NCBI RefSeq assembly: GCF_040779325.2
Contig: NZ_JBFONT020000018.1
Span: 1-28,417 of the forward strand
Source of the DNA: Aestuariibius violaceus
Lineage (GTDB): Bacteria; Pseudomonadota; Alphaproteobacteria; Rhodobacterales; Rhodobacteraceae
Length of the DNA stretch: 28,417 nt
Reading direction: 5' to 3'
Below the pieces are notes generated by a model, which saw nothing but the letters and a program-made list of their open reading frames with translations, had not been told where the DNA came from and made no database searches. A program made the translations under genes and the position numbers. Numbering within the stretch: position 1 is the stretch's first letter; each line of letters starts with the position of its first letter. This document shows, in pieces, positions 13,085 through 22,706 of this stretch.

Positions 13085-16000
13085 CTATACGAAGACGAAA
13101 TGGTCCTCGGTAAGATCAGCCGTTGAGATGCCCGTCAGAGTGATGGAATCCGTAGTGCCGTAGGTGATCTGCGCGCCATTCACGCTGTCTGTAACAACGA
13201 GATCGCTGAAATCCAGACCGGCTATGGTGAACTCTATTTTATCCTCATCCTTTTCGAAGTCGGTAATCGTGTCTGTCCCGTCGTTCATCGAAAACACAAA
13301 CACATCGGCGTAAGTTCCGTAGGTCCCACCTGTCAGAGTATCCGATCCGGCTCCGCCAATTATGCGGTCGCTACCGCGATCCCCCTGAAGGATATCATTC
13401 CCGGTCCCGCCATCCAAGATGTCATCGGCGCGGCCGCCAAAGAGCTGGTCATTTCCATCCTCACCATAGAGCTGATCTCCGTAGCTTTGACGATTGCTAT
13501 CGGGCGTAACATCTTGCCCTGATCTCAGCTCATCATCTCCGGAGCCGCCGTAGAGAATATCGACATCCGCCGTTCCTTTATCGTTGCCGCCATCCAGAAC
13601 ATCGTTGCCGGCATCACCGTGTAGAACATCGCTGCCATTTGACCCGTGGATCTGATCATTTCCGGCACCGCCGCGGGCGATGTCTTCACCATGTTCGTTG
13701 GCGCCTGATGCCGCGGTATAGATAATGTCGTTTCCGGTGCCGCCTTCGATCGTATCGTTTCCGGCTCCCCCCATAATGACATCGTCGCCACCATGGCCGT
13801 AGATGACGTCGTCTCCGCCGCGCGCCTTAATGACATCGTCGGTTTCGAGACCGACGAGGAGGTTCGCGCTGCTGTCCCCATCGATCTGACTTCCAAGAAA
13901 CTCGGAGATCTTGGCGACAGACCCACCCGCAAACTCCACCTTTTCGACATCCGTATTCCGAAAATCGACGAGAGTGAGCGTGCCACTACCCGCCACATCC
14001 ACCAGCAGGTCATCTCCAGAAAAGGTAAAGGTCACTTCGTCAAAATCGATGCCTTCGCCAAAGATGAGGCGATCACCACCTCCGTCTTCGATGATCGTAT
14101 CGTTCCCGTCGCCATATCGATAGATATAGCGATCATCACCCTGACCTCCATCGATGACATCGTCACCTGCACCGCCGGTCAGCGTGTCATGGTCGAGGCC
14201 GCCCGTGAGCATGTCGTCACCGTGACCGCCTTCGATGGTGTCCTTTCCACCGGCACCGTCGATGACGTCATTCCCGTCATGGCCAATCATGGTGTCCCGC
14301 CCAGAGGTTCCAGTAACTGAGATGTCGCCGAATACCGCCGCTGTCAATCGTGTGCCGTCGGCAAATTCGAGGGTTTCGATGCGGGAGGCCACTTCGTCGC
14401 GGACCGTGATGACCGATCCGTCGGGCAACAGGATACGGGCATCCATGCCGACTCTCTCGAACACCAAAGTGGCGGCATCGATGCCGGCGCCAAAAACGAG
14501 GCGGTCGGATCCGGAAGTCTCTTCCAGAATATCGTTGCCGTCGCCCAGGTTGTAGATGAAGCTGTCATCTCCGGTTCCGCCTTGTAGCGTATCATTGCCG
14601 GTACCGCCGATGAGGGTGTCGTTTCCGCCACCGCCATCGATCTGATCGTTTTCTGCTTCGCCGATGATGTTGTCGCGATAGTCGAGGCCCGAGAGCGTCT
14701 CGCCGGTCTCGGTTCCCAAAAGAACGGTCTGCATGGCGATATCGCCCCGCGTCCAGACGATCCCGTCACTGAACTCGATCGCTTCGATGCCCTGATACTC
14801 GTCGATGGAGTAATTCTGGTCCCGGATGGCGATGATCTCACCGGTATCCAAGATGGTAACTCGCAGACCGTCGGACCCGTTGTCTCGCCAAAGCGAGACC
14901 TCCGTCGAGGCCACGTTGGTCAGACGAAGCGTATCGATCTCTGTCGTCGACGTGGCAATTTCGTCGATTGTGTCATTGCCGTCGCCGATCGACCAAACAT
15001 AGGTATCGCCAGCTTCACCTCCTAAGAGGGTGTCGTTGCCTGCGCCACCGACGAGGACATCCTCACCGAGGCCGCCATTCAGCGTATCATCGCCTTGAAG
15101 GCCGTAGAGATTATCTCGGTAATCAAGGCCATTGAGCGTGTTATTGCCTTGATCGCCACTGACGGTGGTGTGTTCCAAGATATCCTTGAGCGTCCAGACC
15201 GTGCCATCCGCAAATTCAATTCGCTCGATCCCTTCGCCGGATGTCAGCGATGCGAACCGATCAAAGACGTTAATAGTCTCCCCGGTCTGTACGATGGTGA
15301 TAAGAAGACCGTCGCTTCCCCGATCTCTGGTAAGCGTGGCGCCATCGGAATCGACATCCGTGAGACGCAGAGTATCGACCTCAGTGATAGACGCATCGCT
15401 ACTGTCCAGCCGATCGTAGATTTTGTCATTCCCGTCGCCGGTCGACCATATATATGTATCGTTGCCCGACCCGCCATGAAGCTCATCCGCTCCGGTGCCG
15501 CCCACGATCGTGTCGTCACCCTTCTTCCCTCTCAGGACATCGGCGCCGCCCAGACCGAAGATATTCTCTCCATAGCCACCTCCGTTAAAGGTATTGTTAC
15601 TCCCGTCGCCCCGCCATTCCGCCCGGTCGAGAATATCTTCGAGAGACCATTTCGTTCCGTCGGCGAAGACGATCTCTTCGATCCCTCTCCCATTCCCGGT
15701 GGAGTCAAATTGGTTCAAGACCCTTATGCGCTCTCCGGTGCTATTGATCGTGATTTCCAGATGCTCCGAGCCCGTTCGGCGCAAGGAGACATCGGAGGTG
15801 CCGACATCGGTCAGCTCAAGCGTGTCTTTCACAAGCAGCGATGTGCTGCTGTCATCGATGGTGTCGTTGCCGTCTCCTTTTGACCAGATATAGAAATCGT
15901 TGTGAGAGCCACCGCGGAGCAGATCGTTTCCGACACCTCCGACAAGAATGTCGCTCGAGTCGCCACCATTTATCGTGGTTGCACCGCCACTCGTATCGAC

Positions 16001-19000
16001 CAAGTGGTCCTGGCCTGACGTTCCATCGATCGTCGATCCAGAGCCGGTGCTGACTATAGGGACCGACCCGCCCAAACCATTGGAATACACGTGCCCTGTG
16101 ATCTCGTGCTCGACACTCATGGCTAGAGACGCCAGGAACTGATCCCAATTTATATTTCCCGACGAGATGTGACCTGTCCAGGTCGCCAGTTCCTCGGCTG
16201 TCGGCGCCCGGTCGAGGGCATTTTGGAAGGCTTCTTCGACGAAGGTTGTGAGATTCGAAATGCCGTGCAGGCTCGACATCGGCACGCCCTGGATATCCAA
16301 GGATACATCCCTGAGCTTGTCGGCGATGTCTTCGAGCGTATCCGTTCCGTCGAGAAGAAGACTGGAAAGGTGAGCCAGTTCCTGCTCGGTCGCCGCCCGG
16401 TCGTAGACCACATCAACCACATTCTCGACCAATGACCGCGCATAGGCCTCGTCGAGACTGCGCTCGAAGACGGCTGGATTCATGATGACGTCGAAATTGT
16501 TGGTCGACATATGCCCATTGCCGACCATGAGGTGCTCGAGGGAATCCGCAAGGGTCTGCGCCAGATCTTCGCGCGTCAGAGCGCCATCATCGAGGCCGGT
16601 CAGGTGCGTATCGAGTTCCGTGAGGCTTGGTCCGCGCCCGAAGGTGTTCAGATACATCTGCGTGACGAATTCGGCGTCACTCATCGTGCCGTAACGTGTC
16701 GTGAACTCCGCCGACGTCATGAGTTCCGTCGTCAGTGAGGCGGCATCGAGTTGCCCGTCGACGATGTGATCGATCAGAACCTCGATCTCTGTGAAATCGA
16801 GATCCCGATCCAGGACGGTATCGTAGAGGCGGGCAGCCTCGTCCAAGAGCCGATCCTTAGCCGTGGCATCCAAGCGAACGCTGGCTGTGACCGTCTCGGT
16901 CGCACCAAGATCGGTCAGGATGATTTCGCTCTTCGTCCAGGTCTCCATCCCGAGATGATCGAAGCTGTGCTCGACGACGATATGGCCGGCGCCGTCTACG
17001 CCATTGTCCCAGGTATAGCTGCCGTTATCGACGGCAGATCGGGTGATCGTCTGCAGGTTGCCTGCGCGCAAGACAGTCGTCTCTAGCCCATCGGCAGACG
17101 TGGTCGTGATGAAGGTCGTTCCCGGCATGCCGCCTTCATTGAAGGACTGCACGGTTTCAACCACTTGGCCATCGGCACGGATCACAGTCTCCGTGATTTT
17201 GTCAGCGACGCCGTTCCCATCATAATCATCCGTCCGAACGATAGTGCGCCCATCTGCGCTCACGGTTTCGACGAAACACGACCGGAGATCGCCATCGGCA
17301 TACCGGGTCTCGTCGATGGTCTCACGGCTTCCATCGGCATTGAAGGTTGTCTGCCAGGCATTTGTCCCGTCGATCTGCCCGTCGCCGTTCGTATCAAACG
17401 TCGTTGTGCCCGAAAGGCCATCGGCCGCTGAGACTTCGGTCTCGGCATAGGCCAATGTCCCATTGCCGAAGGTCTCGGTGAAGGTCGTGACCGCGCTCCC
17501 ATCGAAGGTGAAGCTCGTGGTCGTGGTCCTGGTGATATCGACGGTCCCATCGGCATCCAGATCGAAGCTGGCGGAATGGGTCAGCCCGTTGGCCGCACTC
17601 TCGATCGTGATCTCGTTTTGAGATGTGCCATCGGCGGCCAGCTCCGTGTAAGCAGAGGTCGTGGTGCCGTCGAAATCAATCTCACCGACCATCTGATAGT
17701 CGACATCTCCGTCGCCGTCCTGATCGACGGACATGGTGCGGCTACGGCCATCGGCGCTGATGCTCTCGGTCTCCGAGCGCGAAAGGGCGCCGGTTTCGTC
17801 ATACTCTCTGATGCTCGACGTCCAGGCGCTATCCGCCGATGTGACCTGCTCGATCTCGCGATCTGTGGTGTCATCGCCATTGTAGTCCACATCGCGCGAC
17901 AGAGTGAGCCCGTCTCCGCTGGTCGTGGTTGTGATCTCGGCCGTGAGGTCGTCAGTCCCATCCACGCTGGTCTGGGTCAGGATGACGTCGCCATTTGCCG
18001 CGAAGGTGTTTGTGTCTTCCGTCTGGAAGTCAAAGACGCCGTCGCCATCAAGATCGAGGCGCGCGGTCATCGTCAGCCCGTCATCGCTGATGCTGTATTC
18101 TTCGAAGGCGCGCTGGATGTTGAGATAGTCGCGATGATCGATGGTCTGGGTGACGCTGCCGTCTTCATTGAGCGTCGTGACATCGGTGATGATCCGCTCT
18201 TCCTCGCCATCTCCGTTCCGGTCGATATGCCTGGTGCTGGTCAGACCATCGCCACTGACCGCGAGGATATCCGTCGAGAGGAGGGTTCCCGCCACGGAAT
18301 ACCACGACGTTGCCGACCGGACGGAGCCGTCATCGTTGAGCCGGGTTTCCGAGGCCATGTCGTCGGCGCCATTGCCATCGGAATCCGCGCTCGCCTGGGT
18401 CAACCGGCCATCTGAGCTGACCGTAGTGACACCGCTGGCCAAGAGAGACCCATCGGCGGCAAAAACTTGCTCCGAAAGACTCTCGCTTCCATCTTGATTG
18501 AGCACGCGCGCTACGCTCTCAGTCAAATCAAAGGCGCCGTCGCCGTTCCAGTCCGATCGCCGTGTGATCTCCAGACCATCATCGCTGATCGTCTCTTCAA
18601 AGGTCCGAAAGACAGAGCCATCCTGTCCCTCGGATGTGCTTACGGTCGTCACCGAGCCATCGGCATTCAGCGTGGTCAGCTCCGTGGTGGTGGTCTCAAA
18701 AACCCCATCCCCGTCGCGATCATCGTGCCGGTTGGTTTCCAAACCATCATCGCTGGTCTCGACACGGCTTTGGGCGTGCAAGCTACCATCGGTGGCTAGG
18801 TTTTGCGTCGTGGTCGTGACTGTCCCGTCATCCGCGATGATCCGGATGACGCTCTGATCGGTCAGACCATCCCCGTCGATATCGGTCAGGGTCGTCACCG
18901 ACCGGCGATCGTCGCTGATCGTCACGATTTGCCGCTCGCGTACCTGACCGCCGGCATCCTCCAACGATGTCGTGGTGGTCGTGCTGCCATCGTCTTTGAG

Positions 19001-20167
19001 AACCATGTCGGACGTCGAAATCAGATCAAAGGCGCCATCCGCATCCTGATCGAGATGGGTGATTGTGGTGAGGCCGTCATCTGACACAACGGTCTCAGAT
19101 CGGGATAGGACCTCCCCGTTCTCTGCGCGGGTTTCAACGGTCTCCGTTGTGCTCCCATTGGCATTTAGGACGGTGGTTGCAATCGCCTCTTGCTCAAAGG
19201 TTCCATCCCCGTCGGCATCTGTTTGCACAGTTGTGACAAGACCATCGTCGCTGACAGTGGTTGCCGACTGACTCCGCAAGGAACCGTCCGTGTTGTGCGC
19301 CTCTGAGAGAGCGCTCCGGCTCCCGTCGCTGTTCAGCGTAGTCGTTTGCGTCGTGACCGTTTCGAAAACTCCGTCGCCATCCAGATCCGTGCGGGTCGAG
19401 GAGCTCAATCCGTTCGCGCTGACATCGGTCTCCTGCACGGCGGCAACCGATCCATCCGCATGGAAGCCCGTCGCAACCGTACTCATGGACCCGTCCACCG
19501 CTTCTACAGTGTGGGTGACGATATCGACCGCACCGTCGCCATTCCGATCCTCGCGGACCTCCAGTGTCCGGCGATCTGCGCTTTCCATGAGGATCTGTTC
19601 GGAGAGCAGCGTGCCGTCTCCGGACGACACCGTAACGGTTCTCGTCGTGCTGCCATCGGGGTTGCGGACCAGCGTATCGACGGATCGTGTGTCGATGTCT
19701 CCATCTCCATCGACATCCGCTGTGACCGTCGTAGTCAGGCCATCGGCGGAAGACGTTTCGATGCGCTCCTCTCGAAGCGATCCGTCTTGGTTCCGCGTGG
19801 TGACTGTCCGCGTTGCAGACCCGTCCGGCGCAGTGACCGTGACATCGGAGAGCCGGGTATCGACATCACCGTCCCCATCCGCATCCATCTCAATCAGCTG
19901 GCTCAGCCCGTCCTCGCTCGAGACGGACCGGGTGTGGCCTGCGACACTGCCATCGGCGTTGCGGATCCAGCTCTCTGTAATGCGGTCTTGCGTTGCGCCA
20001 TCGACAGAGACCGAGCGCACAAGATCGGTGCTTTGGAAAACCCCGTCCTGATTGAGATCGACCCACCGCTCGGAGGTGACGCGATCCGCACCGAGCTCGA
20101 CTCGCTCCATATCCCGGATCGATCCATCGGTATTGGTGGCAGTGGTAGTCGGTTTCCCGCGCGCCAT
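13085..20167 (-). CDS. giant RTX calcium-binding protein, C-terminal 74% (separated from its start by a frameshift)
   Basis: Main part of a very large type I-secreted protein (2354 codons downstream of the frameshift). Order: 18 tandem units of about 56 aa, each with a DxDGDGxxD calcium loop, one or two xDGS turns and an S-x-DGL turn (residues 20-1040). A helical DUF4214-like segment follows (about 1100-1340; LYDTVLDRDLDFTEIEVLI, YLNTFGRGPSLTELDTHL). Then come RTX nonapeptides GGxGxDxLxGG (about 1400-2290), interleaved with at least four haemolysin-type related domains ending in FADGT-W-x-x-x-D-I. A C-terminal D-F-x-x-x-E-D and final DHFVFV suit a type I secretion signal. Such proteins are exported by an ABC/HlyD/TolC system (not in the window) and act outside the cell in adhesion, biofilm or toxin roles. 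The first few codons shown by the isolated frame are an artefact: the true start lies upstream (see 19890-22667). Confidence 0.85.
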   Translation of the reverse strand: MARGKPTTTATNTDGSIRDMERVELGADRVTSERWVDLNQDGVFQSTDLVRSVSVDGATQDRITESWIRNADGSVAGHTRSVSSEDGLSQLIEMDADGDGDVDTRLSDVTVTAPDGSATRTVTTRNQDGSLREERIETSSADGLTTTVTADVDGDGDIDTRSVDTLVRNPDGSTTRTVTVSSGDGTLLSEQILMESADRRTLEVREDRNGDGAVDIVTHTVEAVDGSMSTVATGFHADGSVAAVQETDVSANGLSSSTRTDLDGDGVFETVTTQTTTLNSDGSRSALSEAHNTDGSLRSQSATTVSDDGLVTTVQTDADGDGTFEQEAIATTVLNANGSTTETVETRAENGEVLSRSETVVSDDGLTTITHLDQDADGAFDLISTSDMVLKDDGSTTTTTSLEDAGGQVRERQIVTISDDRRSVTTLTDIDGDGLTDQSVIRIIADDGTVTTTTQNLATDGSLHAQSRVETSDDGLETNRHDDRDGDGVFETTTTELTTLNADGSVTTVSTSEGQDGSVFRTFEETISDDGLEITRRSDWNGDGAFDLTESVARVLNQDGSESLSEQVFAADGSLLASGVTTVSSDGRLTQASADSDGNGADDMASETRLNDDGSVRSATSWYSVAGTLLSTDILAVSGDGLTSTRHIDRNGDGEEERIITDVTTLNEDGSVTQTIDHRDYLNIQRAFEEYSISDDGLTMTARLDLDGDGVFDFQTEDTNTFAANGDVILTQTSVDGTDDLTAEITTTTSGDGLTLSRDVDYNGDDTTDREIEQVTSADSAWTSSIREYDETGALSRSETESISADGRSRTMSVDQDGDGDVDYQMVGEIDFDGTTTSAYTELAADGTSQNEITIESAANGLTHSASFDLDADGTVDITRTTTTSFTFDGSAVTTFTETFGNGTLAYAETEVSAADGLSGTTTFDTNGDGQIDGTNAWQTTFNADGSRETIDETRYADGDLRSCFVETVSADGRTIVRTDDYDGNGVADKITETVIRADGQVVETVQSFNEGGMPGTTFITTTSADGLETTVLRAGNLQTITRSAVDNGSYTWDNGVDGAGHIVVEHSFDHLGMETWTKSEIILTDLGATETVTASVRLDATAKDRLLDEAARLYDTVLDRDLDFTEIEVLIDHIVDGQLDAASLTTELMTSAEFTTRYGTMSDAEFVTQMYLNTFGRGPSLTELDTHLTGLDDGALTREDLAQTLADSLEHLMVGNGHMSTNNFDVIMNPAVFERSLDEAYARSLVENVVDVVYDRAATEQELAHLSSLLLDGTDTLEDIADKLRDVSLDIQGVPMSSLHGISNLTTFVEEAFQNALDRAPTAEELATWTGHISSGNINWDQFLASLAMSVEHEITGHVYSNGLGGSVPIVSTGSGSTIDGTSGQDHLVDTSGGATTINGGDSSDILVGGVGNDLLRGGSHNDFYIWSKGDGNDTIDDSSTSLLVKDTLELTDVGTSDVSLRRTGSEHLEITINSTGERIRVLNQFDSTGNGRGIEEIVFADGTKWSLEDILDRAEWRGDGSNNTFNGGGYGENIFGLGGADVLRGKKGDDTIVGGTGADELHGGSGNDTYIWSTGDGNDKIYDRLDSSDASITEVDTLRLTDVDSDGATLTRDRGSDGLLITIVQTGETINVFDRFASLTSGEGIERIEFADGTVWTLKDILEHTTVSGDQGNNTLNGLDYRDNLYGLQGDDTLNGGLGEDVLVGGAGNDTLLGGEAGDTYVWSIGDGNDTIDEIATSTTEIDTLRLTNVASTEVSLWRDNGSDGLRVTILDTGEIIAIRDQNYSIDEYQGIEAIEFSDGIVWTRGDIAMQTVLLGTETGETLSGLDYRDNIIGEAENDQIDGGGGNDTLIGGTGNDTLQGGTGDDSFIYNLGDGNDILEETSGSDRLVFGAGIDAATLVFERVGMDARILLPDGSVITVRDEVASRIETLEFADGTRLTAAVFGDISVTGTSGRDTMIGHDGNDVIDGAGGKDTIEGGHGDDMLTGGLDHDTLTGGAGDDVIDGGQGDDRYIYRYGDGNDTIIEDGGGDRLIFGEGIDFDEVTFTFSGDDLLVDVAGSGTLTLVDFRNTDVEKVEFAGGSVAKISEFLGSQIDGDSSANLLVGLETDDVIKARGGDDVIYGHGGDDVIMGGAGNDTIEGGTGNDIIYTAASGANEHGEDIARGGAGNDQIHGSNGSDVLHGDAGNDVLDGGNDKGTADVDILYGGSGDDELRSGQDVTPDSNRQSYGDQLYGEDGNDQLFGGRADDILDGGTGNDILQGDRGSDRIIGGAGSDTLTGGTYGTYADVFVFSMNDGTDTITDFEKDEDKIEFTIAGLDFSDLVVTDSVNGAQITYGTTDSITLTGISTADLTEDHFVFV
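13320..15960 (-). repeat. RTX nonapeptide repeat region
   Basis: DNA encoding clusters of GGxGNDxLxGG units, e.g. GGAGNDTLLGG and GGTGNDTLQGG, separated by longer domains. These bind calcium and fold into parallel beta-rolls once outside the cell. The repeats make this stretch highly self-similar. Confidence 0.85.
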
Positions 20168-21000
20168 CGGTTGCGACGATCGTCTCCTCGACTACCGTCA
20201 GATCCGCATCTCCGTCGCCATCCAAATCGGAAGCCGTCGTCGTCTGCAGCGTGTCATCGGATTGATCGGTCGTGACGCTGTTGCGGACCGAGCCATCGCC
20301 ATTGCGCACCGTCAGAATAGAGGTACTCGACCCATCGGCGTTCAACGTGAATGCCATGTCCTCAGACGTGTCGACATCCCCGTCACCATCGAGATCCCAA
20401 TCCAGGCGGCGCGACTGGCTGTCCGCCCCGATCACCTCCTCGGTCGAGGAGCGCTCCGTGCCATCAGCATTCGTAACTCGCGTCGTCTCTATGCGACTAC
20501 CATCGGGATTGATCGTAATGGTGCGGGTCGTCGTGGTATCGGCTACACCGTCTCCGTCCTCATCAAAGGCGGTGATACGGGTCAGGCCATCTGCCGAGAT
20601 CGTCTCGCTAACGCTCCGGATGATTGTCCCATCCTGACCGAGATCGGAGATCGTGTTGGTGTGGCTGCCATCGGTATGTTCGATCCGGATCTCTTCCTGA
20701 TTGACCCAGCCACCGCCCATGCTGTCCCGTTCGGTGGTGACCTGGCTCCCATCGGCATTGCGGGTGGTCACGGTGCTGTTGATCAAGACGGCGGTCGCCA
20801 GATCTGCCCCAGCCCAGTTCGTCACAGTTTCGACGGTTGTGCCATTAGGCTGGGTGACCGTCGTGATCTCCTGGAGACGATCGACTGCCCCGTCGCCATT
20901 GTCGTCGTAGGCATGCCGGACAAGCGCCCCGTCCGGACTGAAGACCGATGAGATCGTGTAGGCGACAGAGCCATCCTCGTGGAAGGCCGTCGTCTCAAGG
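17040..21000 (-). repeat. about 22 tandem 168-bp (56-aa) DxDGDG repeats
   Basis: Each unit encodes a loop such as DADGDGDVD, DVDGDGDID or DLDGDGVFE, spaced about 56 residues apart, with DGS and SxDGLT turns between. Eighteen lie in the main frame and four in the N-terminal frame, so the array crosses the frameshift near 20150. The loop fits an EF-hand-like or thrombospondin type 3-like calcium site. The units are diverged at protein level, so this is not a recent amplification. Confidence 0.8.
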
Positions 21001-22667
21001 GTCCGGTTACCGCTTCCATCTGTCCCCTCGACCTGTTCGACCCGGCGGCCCTGCGGATCGACGGCAAGGGTCATGTCGGCAACCGTGCCGGTGCTGCCAT
21101 CGGCGAAGGTGAACTCCGTCTGGCCAGTGATCATCGAGCCATCGGGCAACACGATCTGTGTCGCATCTCCCGTCAGATCGATCGAGACGATCCCGAGATC
21201 CGCCAGCGTCAGCGCGGTTGTGGAGCCATCGGCATTCGTCACCATCACCTTGAAATCGGCGAAGGCGGCATCACTGGCGTCAAGCACTCCGTCACCGTTG
21301 CTGTCAAAGACGGACCGCAGCGCCCCCAGGTCGCTCGTCGCGGTCGGATCCCATTCCGTGAAGACGTATTGGCGCTGCTCGACGATCTCACCCAGATCGT
21401 CCGGGTCGTAGAAGAGAACTCCGTCGCCCGCGGCAGCCCAGGCCGTACGATTCAGAAGCCCGTCACCAGTGGCGTCGACAAATGTGGTCGACTTCCAGAG
21501 TTGCGTGATCTCGATGCCAGTTCCATCGAGATCAAGGACGATCGGCCGGGGACCTGTGAAATTCGGATCATCTTCTGTTCGACCTTTGGAGTCGGTCCTT
21601 GGCTCAGAGTTGCGACCCGAACGTGAACCAGATCCTGCACCTGCTGCTTCTGGGCCATCTAAATCAGTATCGCTTCGACCATCCCATCCGGTCGGAGAGC
21701 CAGCAGAGTGATTCTCCGACGTTCCATTTCCACCAGAGCCGCGGCCTACGGTTGAATTCGCGCCCCCTCCTGATCCGTGACTGACTCCGCGCTCATTCCC
21801 ATCTGGACCGTCATCGTCGGGCTCGGGTCGACGCCAATCGTTATCATTGCGATCGTCTCCGTCGCCAAAGCTGCCTCGGCCATGCCAGCTGTCCGGTTGG
21901 ACGGCCCGTTCTCCCCGAACGTACGCATCATGCGCGATAAGATCTAAACCGTTGAGTTCGTTCCCAGTCTGTACGGCGTCGGCTGGATAATTGAAGCCGC
22001 CAGTTGTCGTAACGACTGGTACAAGTAACCCTTCATCATTTAGTATGTACTGTGTTCTCGAAGTCTGACCCGTCGATTCATCAGTGGTTTTGATTGTTAC
22101 CGATCCATCACCATTTTTGATAACCTCAACCTCACCTGAAACGTTGACTGGAACGTAGTAAGCCGTTTCTAAGGTGTACCCAAACTGTGGTCCGAGATGT
22201 ACATTCAACGAAGCCCAATCTAACAAAGATTTTGCGCTTGGTGTGTAGCTTACTGAGACTCCGATAAGCGCTGCTCCGACGAAATGTGTGGCAAACGGTC
22301 CGGCATAATCGCTCGGCGCTCCATTGAATTGAACGATGTCTACCGTTGCACTTGCACTCAGGCCCCTGACCTTATTTTCTGTCTCGATTGTTCCACCAGC
22401 GTCGATATAGACGGAATCGCTAGGACTAAATACCGTTGCTGTTCCGTCACCGTGATCGTGTGCGACGGAACCGTCAGGCAACTCCAAGAGCTGCTTCACA
22501 TCTGAGTGTGGGTTCGAAGCAATAACTGTTGTGCCTTGGGGAAGTTGGTCGACAGGAACCCTTTCGTACCCTGCACCCTCGATATAAGTTCCACCCACCT
22601 TACCACCAAGCCTACCAAAAGAGACACCGGCGCTCACACCGATTCCTGTAGATCCACCTTCGGCCAT
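19890..22667 (-). CDS. giant RTX protein, N-terminal part (frameshifted)
   Basis: Opens at ATG 22667 with AAAGGG 8 nt upstream; no classical signal peptide, as expected for type I export. Residues 1-250 are a unique Gly-rich head (VSAGVSFGRLGGKVGG; PHSDVKQLLELPDGSVAHDH). Residues 256-372 are a Gly/Asp/Ser/Arg-rich linker. PRPIVLDLDGTGIEIT (373-388) with DATGDGLLNRTAW, FTEWDPTATSDL and FDSNGDGVLDASD forms a calcium-binding domain known from large RTX and toxin proteins (to about 545), followed by the first four 56-aa repeats. At about residue 839 the frame leaves the repeat pattern: after DGARET the expected TTTATNTDGS continues only in the +1 frame. Skipping one base near 20150 restores a single protein of about 3190 aa. 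The 80 or so codons after that in this frame are nonsense. Confidence 0.85.
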   Translation of the reverse strand: MAEGGSTGIGVSAGVSFGRLGGKVGGTYIEGAGYERVPVDQLPQGTTVIASNPHSDVKQLLELPDGSVAHDHGDGTATVFSPSDSVYIDAGGTIETENKVRGLSASATVDIVQFNGAPSDYAGPFATHFVGAALIGVSVSYTPSAKSLLDWASLNVHLGPQFGYTLETAYYVPVNVSGEVEVIKNGDGSVTIKTTDESTGQTSRTQYILNDEGLLVPVVTTTGGFNYPADAVQTGNELNGLDLIAHDAYVRGERAVQPDSWHGRGSFGDGDDRNDNDWRRPEPDDDGPDGNERGVSHGSGGGANSTVGRGSGGNGTSENHSAGSPTGWDGRSDTDLDGPEAAGAGSGSRSGRNSEPRTDSKGRTEDDPNFTGPRPIVLDLDGTGIEITQLWKSTTFVDATGDGLLNRTAWAAAGDGVLFYDPDDLGEIVEQRQYVFTEWDPTATSDLGALRSVFDSNGDGVLDASDAAFADFKVMVTNADGSTTALTLADLGIVSIDLTGDATQIVLPDGSMITGQTEFTFADGSTGTVADMTLAVDPQGRRVEQVEGTDGSGNRTLETTAFHEDGSVAYTISSVFSPDGALVRHAYDDNGDGAVDRLQEITTVTQPNGTTVETVTNWAGADLATAVLINSTVTTRNADGSQVTTERDSMGGGWVNQEEIRIEHTDGSHTNTISDLGQDGTIIRSVSETISADGLTRITAFDEDGDGVADTTTTRTITINPDGSRIETTRVTNADGTERSSTEEVIGADSQSRRLDWDLDGDGDVDTSEDMAFTLNADGSSTSILTVRNGDGSVRNSVTTDQSDDTLQTTTASDLDGDGDADLTVVEETIVATDGARETDYHCHQYRWIDPGYGASRARCGSRHLRAVGRSQSGRGFPKHRSCALGLCRWRNARPHYRELDPQRRWQCRRPHPVRLERGRAEPAD
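20148..20153 (-). other. single-base frameshift in the RTX gene
   Basis: On the coding strand GAAACCGACTACC should read GAAACCACTACC to give ETTTTATNTDG in repeat register. The extra G corresponds to C at about 20150. It is a true mutation or a sequencing error; the sequence around it has no long homopolymer. Confidence 0.75.
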
Positions 22668-22678
22668 GCGAAGCCCTT

Positions 22679-22706
22679 TCTATTATATTCTATCTATTAT
22701 ATTCTA
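22679..22706. repeat. 14-bp tandem duplication with two TATAAT hexamers
   Basis: TCTATTATATTCTA occurs twice in direct succession (22679-22692, 22693-22706). In the sense of the RTX gene (minus) each copy reads TAGAATATAATAGA and holds a perfect -10 hexamer, the nearer one starting about 20 nt before the RTX start codon. It also overlaps the stop of the upstream membrane-protein gene. Copy number change would alter promoter or leader spacing. Confidence 0.7.

Noticed and set aside
20100..20167. Programmed ribosomal frameshift in the RTX gene
   Set aside because: No slippery heptamer with downstream structure is evident, and a single extra base explains the break in repeat register.
13793..20275. 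Many long plus-strand reading frames opposite the RTX gene
   Set aside because: They are antisense shadows of the high-GC repeat coding strand; translations are repetitive and lack binding sites.
17040..21000. Regular 168-bp periodicity resembling a tandem satellite or CRISPR-like array
   Set aside because: The units are coding, keep frame, vary in sequence and lack identical repeats with unique spacers.
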